Assembly (NCBI RefSeq): GCF_009857135.1 | Contig: NZ_CP047318.1 | Span: 62,001 to 126,000, forward strand | Direction: 5' to 3' | DNA from: Streptomyces sp. HM190 | GTDB taxonomy: Bacteria > Actinomycetota > Actinomycetes > Streptomycetales > Streptomycetaceae | Length of the DNA: 64,000 nucleotides | Shown here: positions 18,809-27,777 of the stretch, piece by piece | Position numbering within the stretch: the first letter of the stretch is position 1 | How the letters are laid out: the number at the start of each line of letters is the position of its first letter | Translations under genes and position numbers: made by a program | The notes under the pieces: model-generated | Told to the model about the DNA's origin: nothing | Databases searched by the model: none | What the model saw: the letters and a program-made list of their open reading frames with translations, nothing else

Positions 18809-18870
18809 ATCCCCGCTTGGGCTCGTATGGGCTCCAGCCACGCAGGTACGGGCGCAGGTCTTCTGGTGTG
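18809..18870 (-). pseudogene. cut-off 3' end of the winged-helix gene at 20257-21501
   Basis: On the minus strand, joining across the IS256 element restores PPAITPEDLRPYLRGW and onward to KRG with a TGA stop. The frame runs on smoothly from the gene on the other side. The six-base sequence GGTGTG is duplicated at the two joints. This fragment is therefore the displaced last 18 or so codons of that gene. Confidence 0.75.
18865..18870. repeat. target-site duplication GGTGTG of the IS256-family element (left copy)
   Basis: GGTGTG precedes the left end AGGGCGTGT and recurs at 20270-20275 after the right end. Confidence 0.7.
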
Positions 18871-20269
18871 AGGGCGTGTAAGGGACTTTGTGTAAGTCCT
18901 TGTCGTTCACCGAACGTTGAGCCGGTCCTCGAAGAAGAGTGAGAACTGGTTCAGCGCCTTCTTCCAGTGTGCCGCGACGTGGTTGACATCGCGTGCCTTG
19001 GGGGTGATCAGCTCGCGGACTGCGAGGTAGAGCACCTTCAAGGCCGCTTGCTCGGATGGGAAGTGCCCGCGGTTGCGGGTGGTCTTCCGCAGCCGGGCGT
19101 TGATCGACTCGATGAGGTTTGTCGAGTAGACCACCTTCCTTATCTCCGGCGGGAAGGCGAGGTAGGGGATGAACTCGCTCCAGGCGGCCCGCCAGGTCCG
19201 CACGATCGCCGGATAGCGTTGACCCAGCTCGCCTGCGGCGAAGTCGTCCAGGGCCTGCTGGGCAGCCTGTTCCGTCGACGCCGTGTAGATCTCCTTCAGC
19301 GACGCCACCAGCGCGGGGTGGTGCTGTTTGGACGCCAGCCGCAGCGATGCGCGGATCAAGTGGATCACGCACGTTTGCACCGTGGCCTTGGGCCATGTCG
19401 CGGTGACCGCGTCGGGCAGGCCCTTCAGCCCGTCGCAGGCGACGATGCACACGTCCTCGATGCCGCGGTTGCGCAGCTCGGACAGGACCGTCATCCAGGT
19501 TGTGGCGCCTTCGCCCTCGTTCCCGACCCACAGGCCGAGGACGTCTTTGCAGCCGTCCATGTCGACGCCGACCGCGAGGTAGACCGGCTTCGAAGCGACC
19601 GATCCGGAGCGGATCTTGATCCACAGGGCGTCGATGTAGATGATCGGCCAGACCGGGTCCAGGGGCCGCATCTGCCAGGCTGTGAGCTCATCGGCAATGG
19701 CGTCGGTGACCTTGCTGATCAGGTCCGGTGAGACCTCCACGCCGTACATGCCGGCGAGGTGGGAGCGGATGTCGCGCACGCTCATGCCGCGGGCATACAG
19801 CGACAGGATCTGGTCGTTGAAGCCCGCGAGCCGCCTGGCGTGCTTGGGCACCAGCTTCGGTTCGAAGCTGCCGTCCCGGTCCCGCGGGACGGCCACGGTG
19901 ACCGCACCGGCGTCGGTCAGCACGGTCTTCGCCGAGGTGCCGTTGCGGCTGTTGCCCGAACCGCGGCCGGCCGGATCGTGTTTCTCGTAGCCGAGGTGTT
20001 CGGTCATCTCCGCGTCCAGCGCCCGCTCGAGCACGGCGCGAGTCACCTCGGTCAGCAGTCCGCCTTCGCCCAGCAGCGCCGCCCCGGAGGCGTCGGCGCG
20101 GTCCATCAGCCGCTCGACGACCTCATCCACCAGCTTCTCCTCGACCGTCTCAGCGATCGGGGTCTTGTAATCCGTCATGTCCGTCCGTCCCGGCTGGCCG
20201 GGCCCCAAGGCTGGGGGCCTCGGCCAGCCTGTCAGATTACGGACTTACACGATCTTTCAGACACGCCCT
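18871..20269 (-). mobile_element. IS256-family insertion sequence, about 1.4 kb, apparently intact
   Basis: The left end begins AGGGCGTGTAAG and the right end, read inversely, AGGGCGTGTCTG. Both continue to a shared inner TGTGTAAGTCC. A GGTGTG duplication flanks the element. It carries one full-length Mutator-type transposase. It is inserted near the 3' end of the gene at 20257-21501 and replaces that protein's C-terminus. Confidence 0.85.
18907..20178 (-). CDS. IS256-family (Mutator) transposase
   Basis: The start ATG at 20178 gives MTDYKTPIAETVEEKLVDEVVERLMDRADASGAALLG, the usual N-terminus of actinomycete IS256 transposases. Total length is 423 residues, normal for the family. The catalytic triad is visible: Asp in YIDALWIKI, Asp in VACDGLKGLPDAV, Glu in STNLIESINARLRK. 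The conserved GYEKHDPAGRGSGNSRNG block is also intact. No stop or frameshift was seen, so the element may be mobile. Confidence 0.95.
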   Translation of the reverse strand: MTDYKTPIAETVEEKLVDEVVERLMDRADASGAALLGEGGLLTEVTRAVLERALDAEMTEHLGYEKHDPAGRGSGNSRNGTSAKTVLTDAGAVTVAVPRDRDGSFEPKLVPKHARRLAGFNDQILSLYARGMSVRDIRSHLAGMYGVEVSPDLISKVTDAIADELTAWQMRPLDPVWPIIYIDALWIKIRSGSVASKPVYLAVGVDMDGCKDVLGLWVGNEGEGATTWMTVLSELRNRGIEDVCIVACDGLKGLPDAVTATWPKATVQTCVIHLIRASLRLASKQHHPALVASLKEIYTASTEQAAQQALDDFAAGELGQRYPAIVRTWRAAWSEFIPYLAFPPEIRKVVYSTNLIESINARLRKTTRNRGHFPSEQAALKVLYLAVRELITPKARDVNHVAAHWKKALNQFSLFFEDRLNVR

Positions 20270-21501
20270 GGTGTGATCGCCGGGGGTTCTGGTGTCCCTG
20301 GGTTCTGGGGTACTGGGTCGATGCGGTCGGCATAGTCCCGGGCCCAGGTCGCCCAGGCAGTGGCTGCTTCGGCCTTGCCAGAGGTGGCGTGGTGGTCTTC
20401 GAGTGCGTCGCAGTAGGCGCGGATGGCGGTGGCTTCCTGCCATGCCTGCACTTGCGTGCGCAGGGCTTTCAGCCGATGGTCTTCCAGCAGGGCGGTGCGA
20501 GCTTGTTGCATCGCGGTCAGCCAGCGTTGGCGTGTCTCTTCTTCTTTGCGCTGTTGAGCCTGCTGTCGTTCGTACTCGGTGTGTGCACGGTGAGCGATCT
20601 CTCTGAACAGGGCGGGGAGTTTGTCTTCCAGGCTCCACTGCTTCCGGTCTCCCCAGTGAGTACGCCGGCCCCGATGCGCGTAGGTGTGCTCGAGGCTGAG
20701 CTCGAGTTCGTGGGATGGGCGTGTGGTGCGCGCGGTCACGCGTTGCCAGGCGTATTTTGCGCTGCTGGGGTCGGGGACCTCGTAGGAGCCTTCGTGGAGG
20801 GAGAGCGGGAAGGAACTGTCGCCGATGGTGATCACCAGGCTGGCTGCTGAACCGGTCTCTGGGTTGCTGACCGTGTAGGTGTTGGCCTCGGCTGCGTGGC
20901 AGAGGGCGTGGAGGATGCGGCGGGCGCGGGGCTGGCAGTCGGGGCAGGCCGGGATGTGTGCTGCGGCGGCTGCGGGGTGCAGGCGTTCTGGGGGCAAGTT
21001 CTCGGGAACTGGAACGGACTCGCCTGGGGGCGCGGAGCGTCGCGGCGGTGACCCAGGGCGCAGGGTGATGACCAGGTCGCCTTTGTCGCGTCCGGTGTGC
21101 CGGAGATGGTGGCCGTCAGGGACCAGGTGGTCTGCGCGTGCAGTGTGCAGGGCGCGGCGCCAGCGGGCGCGCTCGTCCGGGGTGGGGGTGGTGATGTGCA
21201 GGGTACCGCCGGCTTGCTGGAGTCTGGTGATCAGTTCAGCCGCCTCGGGGGCCGTCGAGGGGGCAGCGGCGTTCGAACGTGGGGCGAGCGAGGCGTCGGT
21301 GCGGGCGAGGTGTCGACGGCCGGCCTCAGTGGGGGCTGCGCTCCAGCGACCGTCAGCCCGGGTCATGGCGACCAGGCCCTGGTCGCGCAGGGCATAGACG
21401 GTCGTGGTGAGGCCGGAGTCGTCGGAGGTGACGGGTTTCTCGCCGTGGCAGATGCGACGCAGGACGTCGAGCTGGCGCTCGCTGAGCTTGGTGCGGGCCA
21501 C
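20257..21501 (-). CDS. winged-helix protein of unknown function, C-terminus replaced by IS256 insertion
   Basis: The GTG start at 21501 follows AGGAAG by five bases. The 414-residue product begins VARTKLSERQLDVLRRICHG and continues with a winged-helix-like segment (TTVYALRDQGLVAMTRADGRW, then PTEAGRRHLART). A linker with HIPACPDCQPRARRIL, a possible metal-binding CxxC, follows. The C-terminal half is long, basic and helical (AHTEYERQQAQQRKEEETRQRWL). Such proteins are widespread in Streptomyces and often misnamed PE-PGRS; no function is known. The last four residues (PGRV) come from the IS end, and about 18 native residues are lost. It is the last gene of a minus-strand set after 22604-23086 and 21539-22402. 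Confidence 0.7.
   Translation of the reverse strand: MARTKLSERQLDVLRRICHGEKPVTSDDSGLTTTVYALRDQGLVAMTRADGRWSAAPTEAGRRHLARTDASLAPRSNAAAPSTAPEAAELITRLQQAGGTLHITTPTPDERARWRRALHTARADHLVPDGHHLRHTGRDKGDLVITLRPGSPPRRSAPPGESVPVPENLPPERLHPAAAAAHIPACPDCQPRARRILHALCHAAEANTYTVSNPETGSAASLVITIGDSSFPLSLHEGSYEVPDPSSAKYAWQRVTARTTRPSHELELSLEHTYAHRGRRTHWGDRKQWSLEDKLPALFREIAHRAHTEYERQQAQQRKEEETRQRWLTAMQQARTALLEDHRLKALRTQVQAWQEATAIRAYCDALEDHHATSGKAEAATAWATWARDYADRIDPVPQNPGTPEPPAITPGRV
20270..20275. repeat. target-site duplication GGTGTG (right copy)
   Basis: It directly follows the right end of the IS256-family element and matches 18865-18870. Confidence 0.7.
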
Positions 21502-21538
21502 GGAATCTTCCTGTCGTCGGTGCCAGGACGGTCGGATG

Positions 21539-22402
21539 TCAGTCGTCGCGCTCTGCATGGCGCAGCGTCTCGAGGGGGATGCCGAGTTCCCGCTCGAAGC
21601 GGTCGGCTGCCCTGACCTGTCCGGCCTGGCGGAGACAGCCGATGGCCTGCTCCATGAGCTGGCCGATGCGGAAGACCTCATCACGCAGCGCCTTCAGTTC
21701 CTCGAAGCTCTCTACAACGTCCGCGCCGCACCACTGGCGCAGCAGGTCGTAGGCGGGTTGGGAGCTGCGATCGACCTCTGCGCAGATCTCGGGGCTGATG
21801 TGGGTGCCGGAATTCTTGCCGCGGCCACGGTAGTAGCGGCCGTAGATCGCGGCTTGCCGTGCCTGGCGTTCGTGCTGGTCCACGACGGCCATGAGATGGT
21901 CGGCCCGGCTGCGGGCCAGGAGCCGCGCCACCTCAACGGTGGTGGGCCAGGGCGCGGTCAGTGCACCATCGGTGTCGGTGAAGGCCCGCGGGTCACTACA
22001 GAAGAAGCTCTCGGGCACGTCGAGGAGCGTCGCCAGCGCGGGCACATCGTCGACGTACAGCAGTCCCCGGTCACGGTAGTTGACGCCGAAAGACACCAGC
22101 CCCTCCCACAGGTGCTCGTCGAACAGGATGACGACCGCTCGGAATGCTGTGTCTTCGTCGTCCGGGCTGTCCCGCGTCAGCTCGCTCCACCGCTCCTCGC
22201 GGGCCAGCCAGGCATCCTTGTCCTGCCAGACCACACGCAGCCGGGCCGGCGGCACCCACTCCTGCCTGCCTTCGGCTTCCTCCGCGCCGAAGCGGACTTT
22301 GACACGCAGCGGGCGTTGCGTGGCCATCTTCAGGACCTCGACTTCCGCGACCGGTCCGTGGTGCGGCGCCACCCGGTACGCCCACCGCTCCCCCACTTCC
22401 AC
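21539..22402 (-). CDS. hypothetical protein of a nuclease-containing gene set
   Basis: The GTG start at 22402 follows an AGGAGAGGGGGG stretch. The 287-residue product opens with a beta-rich part (GERWAYRVAPHHGPVAEVEVL, then RPLRVKVRFGAEEAEGRQEWVP) reminiscent of a small SH3- or Tudor-like fold. The rest is helical (ATLLDVPESFFC, VARLLARSRADHLMAVVDQHERQARQAAIYGRYYRGRGKN). No catalytic motif was recognised. The gene ends 38 bases before the start of the winged-helix gene and begins about 200 bases after the nuclease-like gene, all on the same strand. The three may form one operon. Confidence 0.6.
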   Translation of the reverse strand: MEVGERWAYRVAPHHGPVAEVEVLKMATQRPLRVKVRFGAEEAEGRQEWVPPARLRVVWQDKDAWLAREERWSELTRDSPDDEDTAFRAVVILFDEHLWEGLVSFGVNYRDRGLLYVDDVPALATLLDVPESFFCSDPRAFTDTDGALTAPWPTTVEVARLLARSRADHLMAVVDQHERQARQAAIYGRYYRGRGKNSGTHISPEICAEVDRSSQPAYDLLRQWCGADVVESFEELKALRDEVFRIGQLMEQAIGCLRQAGQVRAADRFERELGIPLETLRHAERDD

Positions 22403-22603
22403 AGGCCCCCCTCTCCTGGCGAACGTTTCGCCACCATCCTGCTCCTGATCACACGACAGGAGGGTGAGCTCCGGCAGATCTGGCCCCCGTGGCGGTGTCC
22501 CCAAGTCCCTGGGTGGAGCGGCGTTTCGCTCGCTGGGCCGTCGGCCGCTGCTGCTGGGCGCTCCGATCCGGCAGCTGCGGTTGCGGTCCATGCCAGTCGA
22601 GGT

Positions 22604-23086
22604 TCAGGCGGCGCGCTCATAAGCGGTGCTGGTCCCGAAGACTTCGTCGAAGGGAAGCGCATGACGGCTACTGACCAGATGGTAGGCACCACTGGTGGGC
22701 CGGAGCGTGTGGAAGGCGTTGTAAAGGACTTCCGCGGGCGTCAAAACCCGGAGGTCCCCCAGGACGTAGTACAGCGGTACGGGCGCATGAGCGCCCATGA
22801 ACTGCAGGCCTGCCAGGGCGCACGTGTGGGAGATGGCATAGTTCTGGGACGAGGTGCTGGGCATGCGGGCTTTGGCGTCGATGGTGACCAGCTCGCTGCC
22901 GCGGGCTGCGATGAGGTCGGGAAAGTAGCGCAGTGCCGAGTGCGTGTGGCCCAGGGCTTGCTGAATCGGTGCCGGGTAGGTGCCCTGTCCGCAAGGGTGG
23001 ACGGTCCAACCGCGTGTCTCAAGTGCCTGTTTCACGGTGCGTTCGTGCTGGTCTCCGATGGTCTTTCGTGCCAGCCCGTCGGTCAC
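22604..23086 (-). CDS. PD-(D/E)XK nuclease-like protein
   Basis: The GTG start at 23086 has GGAGG upstream. The 160-residue product starts VTDGLARKTIGDQHERTVKQALETRGW, a helix with a Glu as in Holliday-resolvase-like and restriction-like nucleases. The core FPDLIAARGSELVTIDAKAR carries the PD and D-x-K pair of the fold. A later LYYVLGDLRVLTP is a typical strand and loop. It would be a small DNA nuclease; substrate unknown. It is the first gene of the minus-strand set and is divergent from a zinc-finger gene with an 85-bp gap, so the two sides may share control. Confidence 0.7.
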   Translation of the reverse strand: MTDGLARKTIGDQHERTVKQALETRGWTVHPCGQGTYPAPIQQALGHTHSALRYFPDLIAARGSELVTIDAKARMPSTSSQNYAISHTCALAGLQFMGAHAPVPLYYVLGDLRVLTPAEVLYNAFHTLRPTSGAYHLVSSRHALPFDEVFGTSTAYERAA

Positions 23087-23138
23087 TCCTGCGCCTCCCT
23101 GTCGGCCGCAACTTCGCGTAGTACGAAGCTCCACTGTG

Positions 23139-23165
23139 TTGTATTACCACCGTAGCGGCTATGAT
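23139..23165 (+). promoter_or_regulatory. promoter giving a possibly leaderless transcript
   Basis: TATGAT lies at 23160-23165 with a weak TTGTAT 15 bases upstream. The ATG at 23172 is only six bases after the -10 element and has no ribosome binding site, so the mRNA would begin at or next to the start codon. Confidence 0.55.
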
Positions 23166-23171
23166 ACCGCC

Positions 23172-24050
23172 ATGCCGGAGTACGTTGACCCACGTTTTCG
23201 TCCTACGCTGTGGCCTGGGTCCACCATCCCGATCCCGCCCCTGACGCGACGCATCAAGAACGTGCGCGTGGAGGGCGACTGGATCCTGTGGACTCCCGCT
23301 CCCTTTGAGGACCGCACCTTCGTAGAGCTGCCCGAGGACTTCTACCTGCGCGAGCTGATGGAACTGCCGGCCGACGACCTCGAGGGCGCAGCCCGCATGA
23401 TGTCGGCCTACGGCCCACTCTTCGGCGCCGACCGGGACGATCTGTCCTTCGATAACGAGGAGGTGTACTACAAGGTGCAGGACATCCCCGAAGCCGGCAG
23501 CGATCAGCAGTCCCATCCGTTCGGTGTCCACCGCGACCTGGTGGCCATCTACGTGCGGACCGCGCAGGACGCGATCACGACATGGCTGGCCTGCCAGCAG
23601 GAGGGCGGGCTCGAGGAACTCGTCCGCCCGCACGTCACCGAGGAGACGCTGGCCGACCTTCGAGCACAGACCCAGCACCGCGAGCAGCCCTGGCCGCAGT
23701 CGCTCGAGGAGCTGCAGGAGATACTCATCGACGCCGAACTCACCTCGCTGGAGGAGGTGCTGAACCGGGCCCTTGGCCGCTTCAGCATCGGCATCGGCGA
23801 TCTCTCCGACCGCTACCCCACCGTCTACTCCGCGGCGTTCCTGCAGCTGTACAACCACCTCGTCGAAGGCGCCACCATCCACCACTGCGCCAACGAGAAG
23901 TGCGGCCGCGCCTTCGTCCGCCAACGCGGCCGCGCCGCATACCGCCAACACCGCACCACCGGCGTCAAGTACTGCTCCCGGGAATGCGCCCGCGCCCAGG
24001 CTCAACGCGAACTGCGCCGACGCCGCAAGCAAGAGGTCAGCAATCCCTGA
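23172..24050 (+). CDS. zinc-finger protein (CGNR-like C-terminus)
   Basis: A 292-residue protein starting MPEYVDPRFRPTLWPG. The long N-terminal part has no known fold by eye. The C-terminal 45 residues read HHCANEKCGRAF, then a basic loop, then VKYCSRECARAQAQRELRRRRK. That is a four-Cys zinc finger followed by an Arg-rich helix, as in the CGNR family of putative DNA-binding proteins. It is divergent from the nuclease-like gene and probably regulates it or acts with it. Translation appears leaderless. Confidence 0.7.
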   Translation: MPEYVDPRFRPTLWPGSTIPIPPLTRRIKNVRVEGDWILWTPAPFEDRTFVELPEDFYLRELMELPADDLEGAARMMSAYGPLFGADRDDLSFDNEEVYYKVQDIPEAGSDQQSHPFGVHRDLVAIYVRTAQDAITTWLACQQEGGLEELVRPHVTEETLADLRAQTQHREQPWPQSLEELQEILIDAELTSLEEVLNRALGRFSIGIGDLSDRYPTVYSAAFLQLYNHLVEGATIHHCANEKCGRAFVRQRGRAAYRQHRTTGVKYCSRECARAQAQRELRRRRKQEVSNP

Positions 24051-25111
24051 ATGGACCATGCCAACTGCCACATTCGCCTGCCACCGTGTTCACCTCCTGC
24101 TACTGGGACGAGTTGCCGCTCCTCACAATGCCTCGTCGGGCCTCTCTGCTGGCATGCCATGACGGCGCATCAAGCCGGCCGGGACAGACTCCACTGACTC
24201 AGGCTTCACCCGCCCGCGGCCCGCATGCTCTTGCCGGTGCAAGAACAGCTACAGCACCCCACTATCGAGGCACTCCAGCTGAGATCGACGCGTCTGCAGA
24301 CCTATGCAGAGCGACCGCGTCCACGTCCGCACCGCGAGTTGCAGTTGTTCTGGCCACCTTGCGGGTGGCGTCCCGCCAGGGTGGTGTAGCCGATCAAGTC
24401 GCCGGAATCCGCAGGCCGACGGCGGTGGCTCCGTGCAACCGGGCGCTCAACTCCCCCAGCAGGGCGCCTCATGGACCGCGGACCTGGCGAAGGTCCCTGG
24501 AGCCTCGTACCGGAGCGCGAATCGCTTGATCACCTACACCACGACGCGGGACGGGACCACCTTGCGTCTCTCTCCATCCCAGGATCCAGCACGGCCGAAG
24601 GGCCAGCGGGCCTGTGTGATGGTGGCAGAAGCATCGAGGTAACCGCCGCCCATGGGGCGTTCGCCCGAAAGGTGGTCAGTCCTTAGGTGGCCGCTTCGGG
24701 GCCACGGCGACGTCCGGGGAACGTAGTCGACGTCGAACGCACCCCTTCAACGCCGCATGGTCTCAGCCCTGCCCAACTCCGTCACCAGACCTGGCACTGC
24801 CTGACGGCACGCGTCGGCATCCTGCGGACACGCTCGTTGCTCCCGCGCCTGCGCGGGTTACCTGGCTTTGTCTCCCTCCCGCTGAGTGGCCCGTGCGTCC
24901 ACGTCGCAGTGGTGCGGACTGCGCCAAGTCGGGCGTCGCCCGGTTGGCGGACTTTTCCGCGGAATCTGGCACTCGGGCGAGCGAGTCCGCGAGAGGATGC
25001 GTGGACCCTGCAGGTCGCACGCACCGGGGCGCGTGGCTCCGGTTCGGCTGGCCGTACTAGATATGGGGACTTGGGGTGGCGTGAACGCCGAAGCGGGAAG
25101 AGCGAGGGCAC
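24051..25111. other. gene-less stretch of about 1.06 kb
   Basis: Several short frames overlap on both strands, but none shows a ribosome binding site, consistent codon use or a recognisable domain. GC is somewhat lower than in the flanking genes. It probably contains the promoter of the operon that begins at 25112. Nothing else can be supported. Confidence 0.4.
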
Positions 25112-25708
25112 GTGGCTGGGTGGTTTGAGCGTTTGGCAGCGATTCCCGGCATGCGTTTCACCGGGAGTCCTGGAGTCGTCCGTGACTCGCTCGCGGCGGC
25201 GCATGTCCGTCCGGAGAAGTCCTACGGCTCACTGATGTGGCCGTCCGCCGAGGGCAGTACGTCGGCAACGCCGGCCAGCCAGCATGTGCCGGTTGAGGCG
25301 AGCGGAGCGGGCCTGGTCACCCGGGTCTGGGAGGCGCTGGAGCTTCCCGGTGAGGCAATGGACTACCACTTCGTCCTGCAGAGCGCCGTGGACCGGCTGT
25401 GGAGCGGGCGGCGCGCATACCCTGACGGACTTGCGCTACTTGAGGTATTCGCGCTGCTGGACTTGGAGTTGATGGAGGCGGCTCCCCAGGCGATCTCCTT
25501 TGAGTCCGGCCCCGTCCCGTCAACGTTTGTGCACGTGACATCCGTTCCGCGGCTCGTGATGCTGCTGGAGCGAGAGGGCGCCTTCACCGAGGCCCTCGGC
25601 GTGGCGCAGCGGCTGGGACGGTTCGGGCAGGGTGAGGACGCGGTGGCCCGCCTCTCAGAGAAGCTCGGGGCACTGACTCTTGAGGCGACGGTTGGCGGGC
25701 CGACGTGA
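25112..25708 (+). CDS. hypothetical protein, first gene of the helicase operon
   Basis: The GTG start at 25112 lies after a GGAAGAGCGAGG stretch. The 198-residue product is mostly helical and acidic, with no clear motif. Segments such as AMDYHFVLQSAVDRLWSGRRAYPDGLALLEVFALLDLELM and LVMLLEREGAFTEALGVAQRL suggest helical repeats of the TPR kind. Its stop overlaps the GTG of the helicase gene in GTGA, so the two are translationally coupled. It is probably a partner or specificity subunit of the nuclease-helicase, by context only. Confidence 0.65.
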   Translation: MAGWFERLAAIPGMRFTGSPGVVRDSLAAAHVRPEKSYGSLMWPSAEGSTSATPASQHVPVEASGAGLVTRVWEALELPGEAMDYHFVLQSAVDRLWSGRRAYPDGLALLEVFALLDLELMEAAPQAISFESGPVPSTFVHVTSVPRLVMLLEREGAFTEALGVAQRLGRFGQGEDAVARLSEKLGALTLEATVGGPT

Positions 25709-27777
25709 GTGCCGGGCTGGAGCAGCTGATCCCCTCGGCCTCCTATCTGGAAGAGGCATTCCTGCGCTGGGTGCTCACTCCGGCCGCACAACGGGGCATC
25801 GTGTCCCACGTGCGCAGCCAGTATCCGGTGACGGTCAATGAGCGCACCTACCGGCTGGACTATCTGATCGCAGGCGCGTCGCTGCATCTGGCCGTCGAGT
25901 TGGACGGGTTCACCTTCCACAGTGACCGTGCCGCCTTCACCTACGACCGGCTGCGGCAGAACGACCTGGCGGCCACAGGGCTGACGGTGCTGCGGTTTTC
26001 CTACGACGCGGTGCGCCTGGACACTGCACGCTGCGTGGCTCAGCTGCAGGCGATGCTGAGCCAGGATGCCGTGCTGGCGCCGCTGGTGATCGCCACGCCG
26101 CGTGTCGAGGTCCCGGAGATGGTGGGCGATCCCTTGCGGGCGGCCGATCCGCCTCGGGGCGTCCAGACGCCGGCCGATGAGGCCTATTTCGCCAGTGCGC
26201 GTGCTCGGGTCGTCCGGGAGCCGTTGCGGGCCTGCCAGGACGAGGCCCTGGCTGCGCTGGCCAACTATTACGCCTCTGGCGGCCAGCATGCGGCCACGGT
26301 GATGGCGGTCGGGGCCGGCAAGACCGCGCTGGGGGTGGCGGCTGCGTTGTCGTTCACCAGGCGGCGAGCGTTGGTGGTGACGCCGGGCTCGGTCATCCGT
26401 GGCACCTTCGCCAAGGCGCTCGATCCGGGAGTGCCGGGCAATGTCCTGTACGGGCTGGCGGGCGGTCCGCTGTTGCCGGGTGCCCGGCCGCCGGCCACGC
26501 TGGTCCTGGACGCGGACGACGAGCAGATCAGCCGCGTGAGCCGGCAGCGGATGCTGGCTGCGGACGTGCTGGTGACGAACTTTCACGCGCTGGGCACCGG
26601 TAACAAGGACGGGGACCTGCTGGCCAAGTTGGAGCCGGAGGATGTCGACTTTATCGTCGTCGACGAGGCCCACATCGCGGCCAGCGCCTCCTATCAGCGG
26701 TTGTTCGCCCACTTCCGAGGTGCGCGCACGCTGTTGATGTCGGCGTGTTTCCAACGTCTGGATGGCAAGCCGATCGACGCCGATGTCGTCTACCGCTACC
26801 GCCTGGTGGATTCCATCGCGGATGGTTCGGCGAAGAACCTGCGGGTGCATCGGTTCGCGCCGGATGCGGCGGCGACCGTTTACGAGGCGGTGTGGCCTGA
26901 CGGCCGGCGCGAGCAGATTGTGGGCCGCGAAGCTCTGCTGGCCGCGCTCGGGGACGAGCGGAAGATGGCCCGCATCACCGCGCAGTCCGATGCCTCGATC
27001 CGGCACGTGATGACCGTGACGCGGGCCTGTCTGGATGCGCAGGCCAAGTTGCTGGCCCCCGTCAAGCCCCGGGCGCTGTTTGCGGCGTTGGGTGAGGCCC
27101 ACGCCTGGCAGATCGCCCGGATCGCCGAAGAGCACGGCATTCCGTGTGCCACGCTGCACCACAGCATGTCCTCGTCGGCGATCAAAGCCACCCGGCGGCG
27201 TTTCGAGTCGGATGCGGGTGATCTGCAGGGAATCGTGCAGTTGCGGATGCTTGGCCAGGGCTACGACTTCCCGCCCATCACCGTGGTCGTGCCCGTGCGT
27301 CCCTATGGCAGCTTCGGCGAGTTCTACCAGTTCGTCGGGCGTGGGGTGCGGGTGCTGCGGCATCCCGGTCTGGCAGCCGAGCAGCAGTACCTGGATGTGG
27401 TCTGCCACGCCGAACTCGGCCTCGAGGACCATCTGGAGGCCATGTGCGAGGACAACGACATGGATCCCGCGCTGCTGCTCGACCTGCCGCTGATCGATGT
27501 CAGCGCGCTGGAGGCGGACATCGCAGACGGTGACGGCGCTGAGGAAGGGGCATCTGACAGTGCATTGCCGGGCGGGGTCGATGCGTTCGTGCTGTACGAG
27601 CAGGGGCGTGTAGAGCAGCGGGTCGTGCACGACCTGGACCGGGTGGAGGCCCGGCGCGCGGAGCGGGAGATGCAGCTTATGGCGCAGCGCTACGCCGTCT
27701 ATGCGCAGAACACCGCGACTCCGATGCCGTTTGAGCAGTTCGTCGAGTGCATGCGGAGGCTGACCGATGGCCAGTGA
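25705..27777 (+). CDS. SF2 helicase with N-terminal DUF559/Vsr-like nuclease domain
   Basis: A 690-residue protein. Residues about 20-115 look like a Vsr/DUF559-type PD-(D/E)XK domain: RLDYLIA (D52), HLAVELDGFTFH (E65, D67), DRLRQNDLAATGLTVLRFSY. The helicase core follows, with motif I AVGAGKTALG near 200, motif II DEAH near 320, motif III MSAC near 343 and motif VI QFVGRGVRVLR near 541. ALVVTPGSV and VTNFHALG are further helicase blocks. An acidic C-terminal region ends the protein. It would translocate on DNA and cut it, as in restriction-like defence. It overlaps both neighbours, so all three act as one operon. The exact pairing with the next gene is not a system I can name. Confidence 0.8.
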   Translation: MSAGLEQLIPSASYLEEAFLRWVLTPAAQRGIVSHVRSQYPVTVNERTYRLDYLIAGASLHLAVELDGFTFHSDRAAFTYDRLRQNDLAATGLTVLRFSYDAVRLDTARCVAQLQAMLSQDAVLAPLVIATPRVEVPEMVGDPLRAADPPRGVQTPADEAYFASARARVVREPLRACQDEALAALANYYASGGQHAATVMAVGAGKTALGVAAALSFTRRRALVVTPGSVIRGTFAKALDPGVPGNVLYGLAGGPLLPGARPPATLVLDADDEQISRVSRQRMLAADVLVTNFHALGTGNKDGDLLAKLEPEDVDFIVVDEAHIAASASYQRLFAHFRGARTLLMSACFQRLDGKPIDADVVYRYRLVDSIADGSAKNLRVHRFAPDAAATVYEAVWPDGRREQIVGREALLAALGDERKMARITAQSDASIRHVMTVTRACLDAQAKLLAPVKPRALFAALGEAHAWQIARIAEEHGIPCATLHHSMSSSAIKATRRRFESDAGDLQGIVQLRMLGQGYDFPPITVVVPVRPYGSFGEFYQFVGRGVRVLRHPGLAAEQQYLDVVCHAELGLEDHLEAMCEDNDMDPALLLDLPLIDVSALEADIADGDGAEEGASDSALPGGVDAFVLYEQGRVEQRVVHDLDRVEARRAEREMQLMAQRYAVYAQNTATPMPFEQFVECMRRLTDGQ

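Noticed and set aside
24060..25100. Possible small genes between the zinc-finger gene and the helicase operon
   Set aside because: No frame shows a ribosome binding site, coding periodicity or recognisable motif.
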